The notes beneath the pieces were generated by a model. The model saw nothing but the letters and a program-made list of their open reading frames with translations. It ran no database searches and was not told where the DNA came from. From contig NZ_VNHM01000020.1 in NCBI RefSeq assembly GCF_008124625.1, positions 1 to 47,794 of the forward strand: 47,794 bases of DNA, in the 5' to 3' direction. The position numbers and the translations under genes are program-made. How positions within the stretch are numbered: the stretch's first letter is position 1; every line of letters begins with the position of its first letter. This document shows positions 7,580-16,182 of the stretch, one piece after another. The DNA comes from Desulfallas thermosapovorans DSM 6562 (GTDB taxonomy: Bacteria; Bacillota; Desulfotomaculia; Desulfotomaculales; Desulfallaceae).

Positions 7580-10387
7580 ATGAATTATGATATTGTGGTT
7601 ATCGGTAGTGGTATTGGAGGCATGGAATCGGCACTGAAGCTGGGCGACATGGGTTATAAGGTGCTGGTGGTGGAAAAGGAACCCAGTGTGGGCGGTAAAA
7701 TGATTTTACTCAGCAAGGTCTTTCCCACGCTGGACTGTGCCAGCTGTATTTCCACTCCCAAAATGGCGGCTACTACCCATCACCCAAACATCGATGTATT
7801 GGTATATTCAGAAGTTGAGCAAGTAAGGCGAGATAAATCAGGCCGTTTTAAGATACGGGTGCGCCAAAAGCCTACCTATGTAAACCAGACCCTCTGTACG
7901 GGCTGCCGCCAGTGTGAGATGAACTGCAACGTCGCGGTGCCCGACCAGTATAATTTTGACCTGGTGGCCCGGCGGGCGGCTTACATAGCTTTCCCCCAGG
8001 CCGTGCCCAAAAAGGCGGTTATTGAGCGAGCCGGCAGCTCGCCGTGTTCCTATACATGCCCGGCGGGTATTAAGGCTCACGGCTATGTGGCCCTGACCCG
8101 GGCCGGCAAGTATCGAGAGGCCTTTGAACTGATTCTGAAAACCACTCCGGTGGTCGGCAGCCTGGGCCGGGCTTGCTACGCGCCCTGTGAAACGCAGTGC
8201 ACCCGGAGCGGTATCGAAGGGCCTTTGCCCATCAGGAAAATTAAACGATTTATCGCAGATACTTACTATAAAGAACATCCTGTTGGCCAAAAAATCAGCT
8301 CCGAAGCTTCCGGCGTTCCGGAAAGTAACGGTAAGAAAGTGGCCATTGTGGGTTCAGGCCCGGCGGGACTTACGGCGGCAATGCACCTGGCCAGGCAGGG
8401 GTACCGGGTTAAGATACTGGAAGCGGCGCCCCGGCCCGGGGGCATGCTGCGGTTGGCCATACCGGCCTACCGGCTGCCCAAAGATGTACTGGATCGGGAT
8501 ATTCAAAACGTTACTGCGCTGGGCGTGGAGATTGAAACCGGGGTCCGGGTGCAGGACCTTGCTGACTTGAAAAACCAGGGTTTTGATGCCATATTCCTGG
8601 CCACCGGTACTCCCGGGAGTAGAAAGCTGCAGCTGGAGGGGGAAGATTTGCCCGGCGTGATGACTGCGCTGGATTTTCTGCGGCAAGTTAACCTGGGCGG
8701 AGCTGATCCCGCTGCCGCCATGGCGGGAGAAAACAAGCCGGGCGAAAATAACCCAGCCGAAAATAACCCGGCCGGTGCCGTATCCCTTAACGGGAAAACC
8801 GTTGTGGTGGTGGGTGGCGGTAACGTAGCCATCGATTCGGCCCGGGTGGCCGTGCGGCTGGGGGCTAAAAGGGTTATTGTGCAGTACCGGCGCAGCCGGG
8901 CTGAAATGCCCGCCCATGATTGGGAAATTGAGGCCGCCGAAAAGGAAGGTGTTCAGTTTCAGTACCTCAGTGCCCCGCAAAAGTTTACCGGTTCCAATGG
9001 CCGCCTGTCCGAAATTGAGTGCATCCAAATGGAACTTGGCCGGCCCGGTGCCGGTGGCCGTAAAAAACCGGTGCCGGTAAAGGGCTCCGAACACCGGCTG
9101 CCTGCGGATTTAGTGATTACCGCCGTAGGGCTGGTACCGGATACCCGGTGCTGGTCGGATAGCCTTAAATTACAACCCGACGGTACCATTATTGTTAACC
9201 CGGAAACGCTGCAAACATCAACGCCTTACATATTTGCAGGCGGGGATGTGGTCACCGGGCCTTCCATGATTGTGGATGCGGTGGGCCAGGGCAGGCGGGC
9301 CGCCTTTTTCATCGACCGTTTTTTAAGTGGCCGGAAGATGTCAGGGGCGGATTATGATTACCGCTTGCCTGCCGTAGATAAACAGCAGGTACTTGACCGG
9401 CAGCAGAGTTACCGTGTGCTGGCTCCGGTGGCCGGACGGGATACGACTTCTATGCAGCCTGTGCGGGTCAGTTGCTTTGCCGAAGTTGAGCAGTCCCTCA
9501 CCGAAGAGGAAGCGCGCTACAGCGCAGGCCGCTGCCTGGATTGCGGCGTGTGCTCCGAGTGTCAGCAATGTATTTCGGTGTGCCCGGCGGGGGCTATTAA
9601 TATGACCATGCAGGAAAAGCATGTGGAGGTGGAGGCGAAGTCAGTTATTGTTTCCACCGGCTTTAAACTATTTGATGCCGCCCTCAAGCCTCAGTACGGC
9701 TACGGGCAGTATAAAAACGTGATCAGCGGCATGCAAATGGATAGGCTGCTGGCACCTACCCGGCCATATAACACCGTGCTAAGGCCCCATGACGGTAAAG
9801 TGCCCGACAACATTGCCTATGTGCTGTGCACCGGTTCCCGGGATTGCACGGTGGATAACCCGCTGTGCTCCAGAGTGTGCTGTATGTACTCGGTGAAGCA
9901 AAACCAGCTGATTATGGGGGCGCTGCCCCTGGCGGATGTGACGGTTTACTATATCGACGTACGGGCCTTCAGCAAGGGATATGAGGAATTTTACCAGCAG
10001 GCCGGCGCCATGGGAGCCAATTTTGTCAAAGGCCGGGTGGCCCGTATCGAAGAAAAAGACGATGGTAATCTGGTGCTTTTCTACGAAGATATCGACAATG
10101 GCGGTCAATTGCGCCAGGCGGAGCATGATTTAGTGGTGCTGTCGGTGGGATTGCTGCCCAATACCGAGGCCTTGCAGCTATTTGCGGGGGAACAGCTTGA
10201 AAACGACGAATTCTTCTACGTTAAAGAGGTTGATGAGGACATCAACCCGGGCCAGACCAGTATCCCTGGAGTATTTGTGGCCGGGACTGCATCCGGTGCC
10301 AGGGATATCCCCGATTCCATACTGCATGCCGGTGCGGCGGCGGCCCAAGCCGCAGCTTACGTGGAAAGGACAAGGATGAGCAAATGA
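7580..10387 (+). CDS. HdrA-like protein with internal GltD/NfnB-type NAD(P)H module
   Basis: 935-aa flavin and iron-sulfur protein. Domains in order: HdrA-type FAD fold (GSGIGGMESALKLG near residues 7-20); a CxxCxxCxxxC cluster site (C106, C109, C112, C116); a glutamate-synthase small-subunit-like part with Cys-rich start (CSYTCPAGIKAHGYV near 154), FAD site (AIVGSGPAGLTAA near 255) and NAD(P) site (VVVVGGGNVAIDSARVA near 408); ferredoxin-like Cys cluster near 651; and an HdrA C-terminal part with CTGSRDC and CSRVCC. ATG 7580 follows the previous stop by 4 bp; the longer open frame back to 7298 overlaps another gene and is not used. The NAD(P)H module inside HdrA suggests NAD(P)H as electron donor or acceptor for the complex, possibly by flavin-based bifurcation. 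Overlaps the next HdrA by 4 bp. Confidence 0.88.
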   Translation: MNYDIVVIGSGIGGMESALKLGDMGYKVLVVEKEPSVGGKMILLSKVFPTLDCASCISTPKMAATTHHPNIDVLVYSEVEQVRRDKSGRFKIRVRQKPTYVNQTLCTGCRQCEMNCNVAVPDQYNFDLVARRAAYIAFPQAVPKKAVIERAGSSPCSYTCPAGIKAHGYVALTRAGKYREAFELILKTTPVVGSLGRACYAPCETQCTRSGIEGPLPIRKIKRFIADTYYKEHPVGQKISSEASGVPESNGKKVAIVGSGPAGLTAAMHLARQGYRVKILEAAPRPGGMLRLAIPAYRLPKDVLDRDIQNVTALGVEIETGVRVQDLADLKNQGFDAIFLATGTPGSRKLQLEGEDLPGVMTALDFLRQVNLGGADPAAAMAGENKPGENNPAENNPAGAVSLNGKTVVVVGGGNVAIDSARVAVRLGAKRVIVQYRRSRAEMPAHDWEIEAAEKEGVQFQYLSAPQKFTGSNGRLSEIECIQMELGRPGAGGRKKPVPVKGSEHRLPADLVITAVGLVPDTRCWSDSLKLQPDGTIIVNPETLQTSTPYIFAGGDVVTGPSMIVDAVGQGRRAAFFIDRFLSGRKMSGADYDYRLPAVDKQQVLDRQQSYRVLAPVAGRDTTSMQPVRVSCFAEVEQSLTEEEARYSAGRCLDCGVCSECQQCISVCPAGAINMTMQEKHVEVEAKSVIVSTGFKLFDAALKPQYGYGQYKNVISGMQMDRLLAPTRPYNTVLRPHDGKVPDNIAYVLCTGSRDCTVDNPLCSRVCCMYSVKQNQLIMGALPLADVTVYYIDVRAFSKGYEEFYQQAGAMGANFVKGRVARIEEKDDGNLVLFYEDIDNGGQLRQAEHDLVVLSVGLLPNTEALQLFAGEQLENDEFFYVKEVDEDINPGQTSIPGVFVAGTASGARDIPDSILHAGAAAAQAAAYVERTRMSK
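8729..8773 (+). repeat. Three 15-bp in-frame tandem repeats in the HdrA-GltD gene
   Basis: Units at 8729-8743, 8744-8758 and 8759-8773 encode ENKPG, ENNPA, ENNPA. Units two and three differ at one base. They form a short Asn/Pro-rich loop just before the NAD(P)-binding fold. Confidence 0.85.
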
Positions 10388-12123
10388 GCGATCGTAGAAT
10401 AGGCGTTTACATTTGTCATTGCGGCGGAAATATATCCGATTACGTGGACGTGGAAAAAGTGCGCCGGGCTGTGCAAGACGAGCCGGGTGTAGTGGTGGCC
10501 AAGACCGCCATGTTTACCTGTTCCGATGCCACCCAGCAGGAGATGGTACAGGATATTGAGGAGCAGCAGCTGGACGGATTGGTGGTGGCGTCCTGTTCCC
10601 CCAAGCTGCATTTGTTTACCTTCCGGGAAGTGGCCAAAAGAGCGGGTTTAAATCCTTACCAGTATACCCAGGTGAATGTGCGGGAGCAGTGTTCATGGAC
10701 TCATACCGATGATTACGCCGGGGCCACGGCCAAAGCAATTCGCCTGGTGCGGGGCGGCATTGCCCGGACGAGGTTAACCGAACCCCTGCAGCCCATTAAA
10801 ATCGACACTGTACCCAGGGTGCTGGTGGTGGGCGCGGGTATAGCCGGCATGCGGGCAGCTGTGGGCCTTGCGGATTTGGGGCTGGCAGTGCTGTTGATTG
10901 AGCGGGAACCTGTGGTTGGTGGCAGGGTGGCCGCCTGGGGTGCCATGTACCCCCATGGTAAAAACGGCCGTCAACTAATTGCCCGGTTGAATGAAGAAAT
11001 AAAACAAAGGGAAAACATAACTCTGTTCACCTGTGCCGAATTGGTGGAGAAATCAGGCAGCATTGGCAACTTTAATATAAAAATTCGAGTAGGTGGCAAC
11101 AGCGGTCAAGGTCAAGAAATTATAACCGCCCGGGTGGGTTCGATCATCGTGGCTACGGGCTTCGATAATTACCAGCCTGTGGCGGGTGAGTACGGCTATG
11201 GTATTGACGGGGTGCTTACCCTGGCGGAGTATAAGGAATTGCTGGACAGTACTGAAGGCAAGTTGTTCCGCCACGGGCGGGAAATTAAAGACGTGGTATA
11301 TGTTTACTGCGTGGGCAGCCGGCAGCAGTCCGGAGAAAACCCCAACCGTTATTGCTCCCGCTATTGCTGTAACGCCGCCGTGCACGCCTCCATCGAAGCC
11401 GTCGATAAAAATCCCGGCCTGCACCAGTATCACCTGTTCAGGGATATGCGTACTTACGGCAAGTATGAGTTGCTCTACAACCAGGCACGGGAAAAGGGGG
11501 CCGTGTTCCTGCGGTTTGACCACCAGGAGCCTCCGGTAGTGGAAAAGATGGCGGATGGTAAGCTAATGGTTAAAGTGAGAGATTTGCTGACCTATAGTGA
11601 ACAAATTGATATTGCTGCCGATGTGGTGGTGCTGGTAACGGGTATGGTACCCCGCGACAACGGCAGTCTGGTGGATGTCCTCAAACTGCCCCTAGGACAG
11701 GACAAATTTTTCAATGAAATACACCCCAAACTGCGTCCGGTGGAAACAGTGGTGGACGGCGTGTTTATTTGCGGTGCCTGCCAGGGACCCAAGAATTCCT
11801 CGGAAAGCGTGGCCTCAGCCCTGTCGGCGGTGACCCAGAGTGCCTCCATATTAAAGAAGGGCTTTGTGGAATTGGAACCCTTGATTGCTCAAGTGGATCC
11901 GGAGGTTTGCCGGTGGTGTGGAGAGTGTACCAGTGCCTGCCCCTACGGAGCCATCGAGCAGGTGCAGTACCAGGGCCGGGCCGTGGCACGGGTAAACGAA
12001 GCGGTTTGTAAAGGTTGTGGCGGCTGCGCCCCGCTGTGCCCCGCCGGGGCCATAGATCTCAAGGGGTATACGGACGAACAAATGAAATCCATGATCGATG
12101 CCTTTCTAAAGGAGATTGTTTAA
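10384..12123 (+). CDS. hdrA: HdrA-like FAD/iron-sulfur protein
   Basis: 579-aa HdrA homolog. The N-terminal HdrA domain has CHCGGNISD (C11, C13) and the CSPKLH motif near residue 79. The FAD site VLVVGAGIAGMRAAVGLADLG is near residue 145, with VVGGRVAAWG after it. Two [4Fe-4S] ferredoxin motifs close the protein, CRWCGECTSACPYG (C509 onward) and CKGCGGCAPLCPAG (C542 onward). In Hdr complexes this subunit holds the bifurcating or electron-distributing flavin. ATG 10384 overlaps the end of the upstream HdrA-GltD gene by 4 bp, implying translational coupling and a stable pair of HdrA-type subunits in one complex. Tandem HdrA subunits are unlike the classic HdrABC set. Confidence 0.92.
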   Translation: MSDRRIGVYICHCGGNISDYVDVEKVRRAVQDEPGVVVAKTAMFTCSDATQQEMVQDIEEQQLDGLVVASCSPKLHLFTFREVAKRAGLNPYQYTQVNVREQCSWTHTDDYAGATAKAIRLVRGGIARTRLTEPLQPIKIDTVPRVLVVGAGIAGMRAAVGLADLGLAVLLIEREPVVGGRVAAWGAMYPHGKNGRQLIARLNEEIKQRENITLFTCAELVEKSGSIGNFNIKIRVGGNSGQGQEIITARVGSIIVATGFDNYQPVAGEYGYGIDGVLTLAEYKELLDSTEGKLFRHGREIKDVVYVYCVGSRQQSGENPNRYCSRYCCNAAVHASIEAVDKNPGLHQYHLFRDMRTYGKYELLYNQAREKGAVFLRFDHQEPPVVEKMADGKLMVKVRDLLTYSEQIDIAADVVVLVTGMVPRDNGSLVDVLKLPLGQDKFFNEIHPKLRPVETVVDGVFICGACQGPKNSSESVASALSAVTQSASILKKGFVELEPLIAQVDPEVCRWCGECTSACPYGAIEQVQYQGRAVARVNEAVCKGCGGCAPLCPAGAIDLKGYTDEQMKSMIDAFLKEIV

Positions 12124-12124
12124 T

Positions 12125-12367
12125 ATGCAGGGTACAGTGAGAGATTTACGGGAAGTTATCCGGGAAGAGATGTTCATGCGGGATAAAATACTGAAAGTAC
12201 TGAGGGACGGTCCCAAAACAGTGCCGGAAATTGCTAAAACCCTGGGCTATCCCTCCGGTGAGGTAATGTACTGGGTGATGGGCATGCGCAAATACGGGCA
12301 TGTGGCGGAAACAGAGGAAGAAGACGGCTTTTATAAATACAAAGCGGTAACGGGGGAGGGAAATTAA
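12125..12367 (+). CDS. Small winged-helix-like protein of the Hdr operon
   Basis: 80-aa protein with a helix-turn-helix-like pattern (DGPKTVPEIAKTLGYPSGEV, residues about 28-47) followed by a short beta wing region rich in Glu. It starts at ATG 12125, about 8 nt after AAGGAG, one base after the previous stop, and its own stop abuts the HdrC start. No Cys ligands are present, so it is not an electron carrier. It could be a structural subunit or a local DNA-binding regulator; position inside the operon favours the former, the fold the latter. I do not recognise a named family. Confidence 0.65.
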   Translation: MQGTVRDLREVIREEMFMRDKILKVLRDGPKTVPEIAKTLGYPSGEVMYWVMGMRKYGHVAETEEEDGFYKYKAVTGEGN

Positions 12368-12670
12368 ATGGCCCGGGTTAATCCCGAATTTGCCGGTGCG
12401 GTTAAAGAGTCCAAGGCTTTTAACGCCTCGGCCTGCATGAACTGCGGGGTGTGCAGCGCTGTATGTCACATGGGTATAGAATTACTGCCCAGAAAACTGT
12501 TTCGGTATGTTTTACTGGGCATTGAAGAAAAGGTGCTGGCCAATGTGGAAACCATTTACTCTTGCCTGTTATGTAAAATGTGCGAAGTAAACTGTCCAGC
12601 GTCGGTGCATATTGCCGAGAATGTACGGTTTTTAAGACATTATATTAATAAAAAAGTTTATCAACTTTAA
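12368..12670 (+). CDS. hdrC: HdrC-like iron-sulfur subunit
   Basis: 100-aa two-cluster ferredoxin-like protein. It has CMNCGVCSAVCHMG and CLLCKMCEVNCPAS, each a CxxCxxCxxxC set for one [4Fe-4S] cluster, about 50 residues apart as in HdrC. Its job is to relay electrons from HdrA clusters to HdrB. It follows the small winged-helix-like gene without a gap and precedes the HdrB gene by 13 bp, with GGAGA before that start. Confidence 0.88.
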   Translation: MARVNPEFAGAVKESKAFNASACMNCGVCSAVCHMGIELLPRKLFRYVLLGIEEKVLANVETIYSCLLCKMCEVNCPASVHIAENVRFLRHYINKKVYQL

Positions 12671-12683
12671 GGAGAGTAAAGCC

Positions 12684-13640
12684 ATGCCGTTGCCAACTGG
12701 TGATACCATTGGAATATTAGCGGATAATTTAACCTTAAGGCAATCCGTACTGCCCATACCCGCCAAAAGCGCCACCAGGTGGGCCGCGGGCCTGGAACTG
12801 CCCCGGGGAAGCAAAACCGTGCTCTACACGGGGTTAATGTACCAGATGATCCCCTACATTGCCGCCATGAACAAGGCCCAGGAGGATATCGAAGATTCCT
12901 TTTTAGTTAACTTTATTGGTTTGGGCCGGCGGATTAACAAGTTAATTAATGTTTCCAGCATCATGGCCAGGCCTTCTAAAACCATGCAGCAGGCCTATAA
13001 CCAGATACTGGTTAATATTGCCCGGTTGCTTCAACAGGCGGGGGTTCAATTTGGCTACCTATATGAAGAGGAATTATATTCCGGGGCGCTTATATATGAC
13101 CTGGGTATGGATCATGTATTAAAGGAACACGCCCAAAGGGTATATGCAACTTTTAAAAAATACGGGGTAAAAAAAATAATCACCGTGGATCCCCATACCA
13201 CCAATATGCTGCGGTCGGTTTACCCCACCTTGATTAACGGATATGACTTGACGGTGCAAAGCTACATGGAAGTGCTGGTGGAACGTAATATAAGGCCCCG
13301 AAGCGATCTGAATACGGCAGTGGTCATGCACGATTCCTGCGTATACGCCCGCTATGAAAATGTTTTAAATGAACAGCGTACTTTGCTGGCCAGGGCGGGA
13401 GTCACCGTTAAGGAGCCGGCCAATGCGGGCAAATTTACCATGTGCTGTGGTGGCCCGGCGGAGTCGTTATTTCCCAAAAAAGCCAGGGACCAGGCGCAAA
13501 AAAGGGTGGAGCAAATTAAAAAAGTGGCTTTAAACGCTGTAACCATGTGCCCCATTTGCTATGTAAACCTGCAAAAAGCGGCCGGGGGAGCGGTGCAATT
13601 GGAGGATATCTCAAGTTACCTGGTACGTGCCTATTGTTAG
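12684..13640 (+). CDS. hdrB: HdrB-like CCG-domain protein, one motif degenerate
   Basis: 318-aa protein with the C-terminal CCG domain complete: C219 (HDSC), C254-C255-G (CCGGP), C289 and C292 (CPIC), the CX31-39CCX35-36CXXC pattern that binds the noncubane [4Fe-4S] cluster in HdrB. The N-terminal CCG domain lacks its cysteines: the usual TGC motif reads YTGLMYQ and no CCG follows. The catalytic disulfide or persulfide reductase site should thus reside in the C-terminal half. It starts at ATG 12684 after AAGGAGAG. The stop overlaps the longest frame of the DsrE2 gene. Partner of HdrC and the two HdrA proteins. Confidence 0.85.
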   Translation: MPLPTGDTIGILADNLTLRQSVLPIPAKSATRWAAGLELPRGSKTVLYTGLMYQMIPYIAAMNKAQEDIEDSFLVNFIGLGRRINKLINVSSIMARPSKTMQQAYNQILVNIARLLQQAGVQFGYLYEEELYSGALIYDLGMDHVLKEHAQRVYATFKKYGVKKIITVDPHTTNMLRSVYPTLINGYDLTVQSYMEVLVERNIRPRSDLNTAVVMHDSCVYARYENVLNEQRTLLARAGVTVKEPANAGKFTMCCGGPAESLFPKKARDQAQKRVEQIKKVALNAVTMCPICYVNLQKAAGGAVQLEDISSYLVRAYC

Positions 13641-13662
13641 TACTGCGAAAACGAAAGGGGGG

Positions 13663-14145
13663 ATGGCTTTGAGTACCACTAAAAAAACTATCATTGTCTT
13701 CAGCGGCGATTTAGATAAAGTCATGGCAGCTTTTATTATCGCCAACGGGGCTGCGGCCATGGGCGACGATGTGACCATGTTCTTTACCTTCTGGGGGCTT
13801 AACGCATTACGCAAGCCTGAAAAAATAAAGGTGAAGAAAAGCTTTTTACAGGGGATGTTCGGTAAAATGATGCCCCGGGGGGCGGATAAACTGGGTATCT
13901 CTAAAATGAATTTCGGCGGCATGGGGGCGGCGATGATGAAAATCGTTATGAAGCAGCACAACGTCACTACCCTGCCCCAGTTGATCCAAACTGCCAAAGA
14001 GCAGGATATTAAAATGATTGCCTGTGCCATGTCCATGGATGTAATGGGCATCAAGGAAGAAGAGCTTATTGACGGGCTGGAGTTTGCCGGTGTGGCTACC
14101 TACCTGGCCGAGGCCGACGAGTCTAACGTAAATTTGTTTATCTAA
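13663..14145 (+). CDS. DsrE2-like sulfur-transfer membrane-associated protein
   Basis: About 160-aa protein of the DsrE/DsrF superfamily, closest to DsrE2. It has the N-terminal strand KTIIVFSGDLDKVMAAFIIAN, the MFFTFWGLNAL segment and the Cys motif ACAMSMDVMGI (C121 from this ATG), the presumed persulfide site. The start is uncertain: ATG 13663 abuts a GGGGGG run, while TTG 13669 is 6 nt from it and may be the true start; GTG 13627 overlaps hdrB and lacks support. DsrE2 and TusA commonly accompany sulfur-oxidising Hdr and Dsr systems as persulfide relays, so finding them at both ends of this operon strengthens the sulfur reading. Confidence 0.85.
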   Translation: MALSTTKKTIIVFSGDLDKVMAAFIIANGAAAMGDDVTMFFTFWGLNALRKPEKIKVKKSFLQGMFGKMMPRGADKLGISKMNFGGMGAAMMKIVMKQHNVTTLPQLIQTAKEQDIKMIACAMSMDVMGIKEEELIDGLEFAGVATYLAEADESNVNLFI

Positions 14146-14232
14146 TGGCACTGCCCGGGCGGCGGTGGTACAATAAGTAATACGTATAATCAGCCGCTTA
14201 TCAGGTTTGAATGGGAAAAGGAGCAGTGCATA

Positions 14233-14931
14233 ATGGAGATAACTAAAAATAAACTGGCCGGTATGATTGACCACACTTTGCTTAAACCTGCGGCAACCCG
14301 TGAAGACATTATTGCATTATGTGCCCAGGCCCGGGAATACAATTTTGCTGCCGTTTGCATCAACCCCTTTTGGGTGCCCCTGGCTTGTGAACAACTGGTG
14401 GGCTCGGGTGTGGCGGTGTGCACTGTGATTGGCTTTCCTCTGGGGGCTACTTCCACCGCCGCCAAAGCTGCTGAAGCGGGCCGGGCTGTGCGGGACGGTG
14501 CCGGGGAAGTGGATGTGGTGATTAATATCGGTGCTCTCAAAGAGCGCTGTGAAGATATTGTATTGGGGGATATCCGGGCAGTGGTGGAAGCCGCCCGGGG
14601 GCAGAACCCCGATGCCATCACCAAGGTAATTATAGAGACCTGTTATCTGAACCGGGAGGAAAAAATACTGGCCTGCCGGCTGGCCGCCCGGGCCGGGGCG
14701 CAGTTTGTCAAAACCAGCACCGGCTTTGGTACGGGAGGCGCCACGGAGGAAGATGTGGCACTGCTACGGGCCACCGTGGGGCCGGATATGGGTGTCAAAG
14801 CTTCCGGGGGGATAAAGACAGCCGGGCAGGTTCTGGCCATGCTCAAAGCGGGGGCCAGCCGAATCGGGGCCAGTGCCGGAGTGGATATAATGAAGGAATG
14901 GAAGGAATCCGCCTGCTGTTTCACGAAATGA
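14233..14931 (+). CDS. deoC: Deoxyribose-phosphate aldolase
   Basis: 232-aa class I aldolase that splits 2-deoxyribose-5-phosphate into glyceraldehyde-3-phosphate and acetaldehyde in nucleoside breakdown. The Schiff-base lysine is K160 in [14 protein letters not shown], the partner lysine K189 is in VKASGGIK, and the acid D94 is in [11 protein letters not shown]. Length and the IDHTLLKP start are typical. ATG 14233 is preceded by AAAAGGAG. It is followed 22 bp later by the HAD-YbaK gene, which may be cotranscribed. No other deo genes are in the window. Confidence 0.96.
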   Translation: MEITKNKLAGMIDHTLLKPAATREDIIALCAQAREYNFAAVCINPFWVPLACEQLVGSGVAVCTVIGFPLGATSTAAKAAEAGRAVRDGAGEVDVVINIGALKERCEDIVLGDIRAVVEAARGQNPDAITKVIIETCYLNREEKILACRLAARAGAQFVKTSTGFGTGGATEEDVALLRATVGPDMGVKASGGIKTAGQVLAMLKAGASRIGASAGVDIMKEWKESACCFTK

Positions 14932-14953
14932 TTCTCAAAAAGTGTCTTAAAGG

Positions 14954-16156
14954 ATGTGTATAAAATTGTTGCAGGCGGCACTGTTTGACCTGGATGGAAC
15001 TCTACTAAAAGTAAATACCAGTGATTTTATGAAGGAGTATTTTAAAAAGATAGCCCTGGCCGCGGCACCGGTGGTTGAGCCGGGCCGGTTCACCCGGGCT
15101 CTTTTAGACAGCACCAATGTTATGATGACCAATCGCGATCCGGCATTGACCAATGCCGAGGTATTCTGGAGTGACTTTCGCGCACGTTTAGCCGACTGCC
15201 ATGAGGCTTTGGAACCACGGATGGACGATTTTTACGCCAGTGAGTTCAAGGGGTTGGCCCGGATGGCCGTTGCCTCCCCCCTGGGCCGGCAGGTGGTGCA
15301 GGCAGCGCTGGACCGGGGGTTGCAAATAGCCCTGGCCACCAACCCGTTGTTTCCCCGCACCGCCATTTATGAACGGATGGTTTGGGCCGGGGTGGCTGAT
15401 TTAGCCTGGGAACTGGTGACCACTTATGAGGAAATGCATTCCTGCAAACCACACCCTGAATATTACCAGGAGATTGCCCGGCGTCTGGGGCTGTCTCCGG
15501 AGGATTGCCTGATGGTGGGCAACGATGTGGAAAAGGACATTGCGGCTGCGGCGGCGGCCGGTATGCGCACCTATCTGGTTACCGATTACATGGTTAACCC
15601 CGGCCAGGAAGATTACCGGAAAGTGGCCGACTGGTACGGCACCCTGGATGAACTGGCCGGATGGCTGGCCGGTGCCGATTGGGAGCAGGTCAGCCTGGAC
15701 GGCCAGGCCCTGGCCAGGGTGCGCCGGTATTTAAAAGAATTTGATGCCGGTCTTGCGCCGCTGGTGTTAAACAAAGCCACCGGCACTGTGGAGGAAGCGG
15801 CCCGGGCTCTGGGGGTGGAACCCGGTATGATTGCCAAAACATTATTATTCCGGGCCGGTGACGGTTACGGGCTTTTTGTGGTGGCGGGGGATGTACGGGT
15901 TAGCACGAAAAAAGTTAAAGAACTGCTGGGCGCCAAGCCCAGTATGGCCACACCGGAGGAAGTGGAGAAAATCACGGGTTACCGAATAGGCGGGGTGTGC
16001 CCCTTTGCCCTGGCCACAGAAGTGCCGGTTTACCTGGATTCATCCATGCAGCGGTTCGACGTGATTTACCCTGCGGCAGGTACCGCCCACTCCGCGCTGC
16101 CCATTAACTTCGAAAAACTGAAGGCCATTACACGGGGCACGGTGGTGGAGTGCTGA
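14954..16156 (+). CDS. HAD-family phosphatase fused to a YbaK-like deacylase domain
   Basis: 400-aa two-domain protein. Residues 1-235 are a haloacid-dehalogenase-type phosphatase: motif I DLDGT with D12 and D14, motif II ATNP, a conserved CKPHPEYY lysine, and motif IV VGNDVEKDI. Residues about 250-400 are a YbaK/ProX-type domain (ALGVEPGMIAKTLLFR, RVSTKKVKELLGAKPSMATPEEV split by turns, and PVYLDSSMQ), a fold that hydrolyses mischarged aminoacyl-tRNA such as Cys- or Ala-tRNA(Pro). The two activities are normally on separate proteins. ATG 14954 directly follows AAAGG, too close to be ideal; TTG 14966 is an alternative. A terminator follows. Confidence 0.88.
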   Translation: MCIKLLQAALFDLDGTLLKVNTSDFMKEYFKKIALAAAPVVEPGRFTRALLDSTNVMMTNRDPALTNAEVFWSDFRARLADCHEALEPRMDDFYASEFKGLARMAVASPLGRQVVQAALDRGLQIALATNPLFPRTAIYERMVWAGVADLAWELVTTYEEMHSCKPHPEYYQEIARRLGLSPEDCLMVGNDVEKDIAAAAAAGMRTYLVTDYMVNPGQEDYRKVADWYGTLDELAGWLAGADWEQVSLDGQALARVRRYLKEFDAGLAPLVLNKATGTVEEAARALGVEPGMIAKTLLFRAGDGYGLFVVAGDVRVSTKKVKELLGAKPSMATPEEVEKITGYRIGGVCPFALATEVPVYLDSSMQRFDVIYPAAGTAHSALPINFEKLKAITRGTVVEC

Positions 16157-16182
16157 TCAGGGTTTAATTAAAAAAAGCAGAT

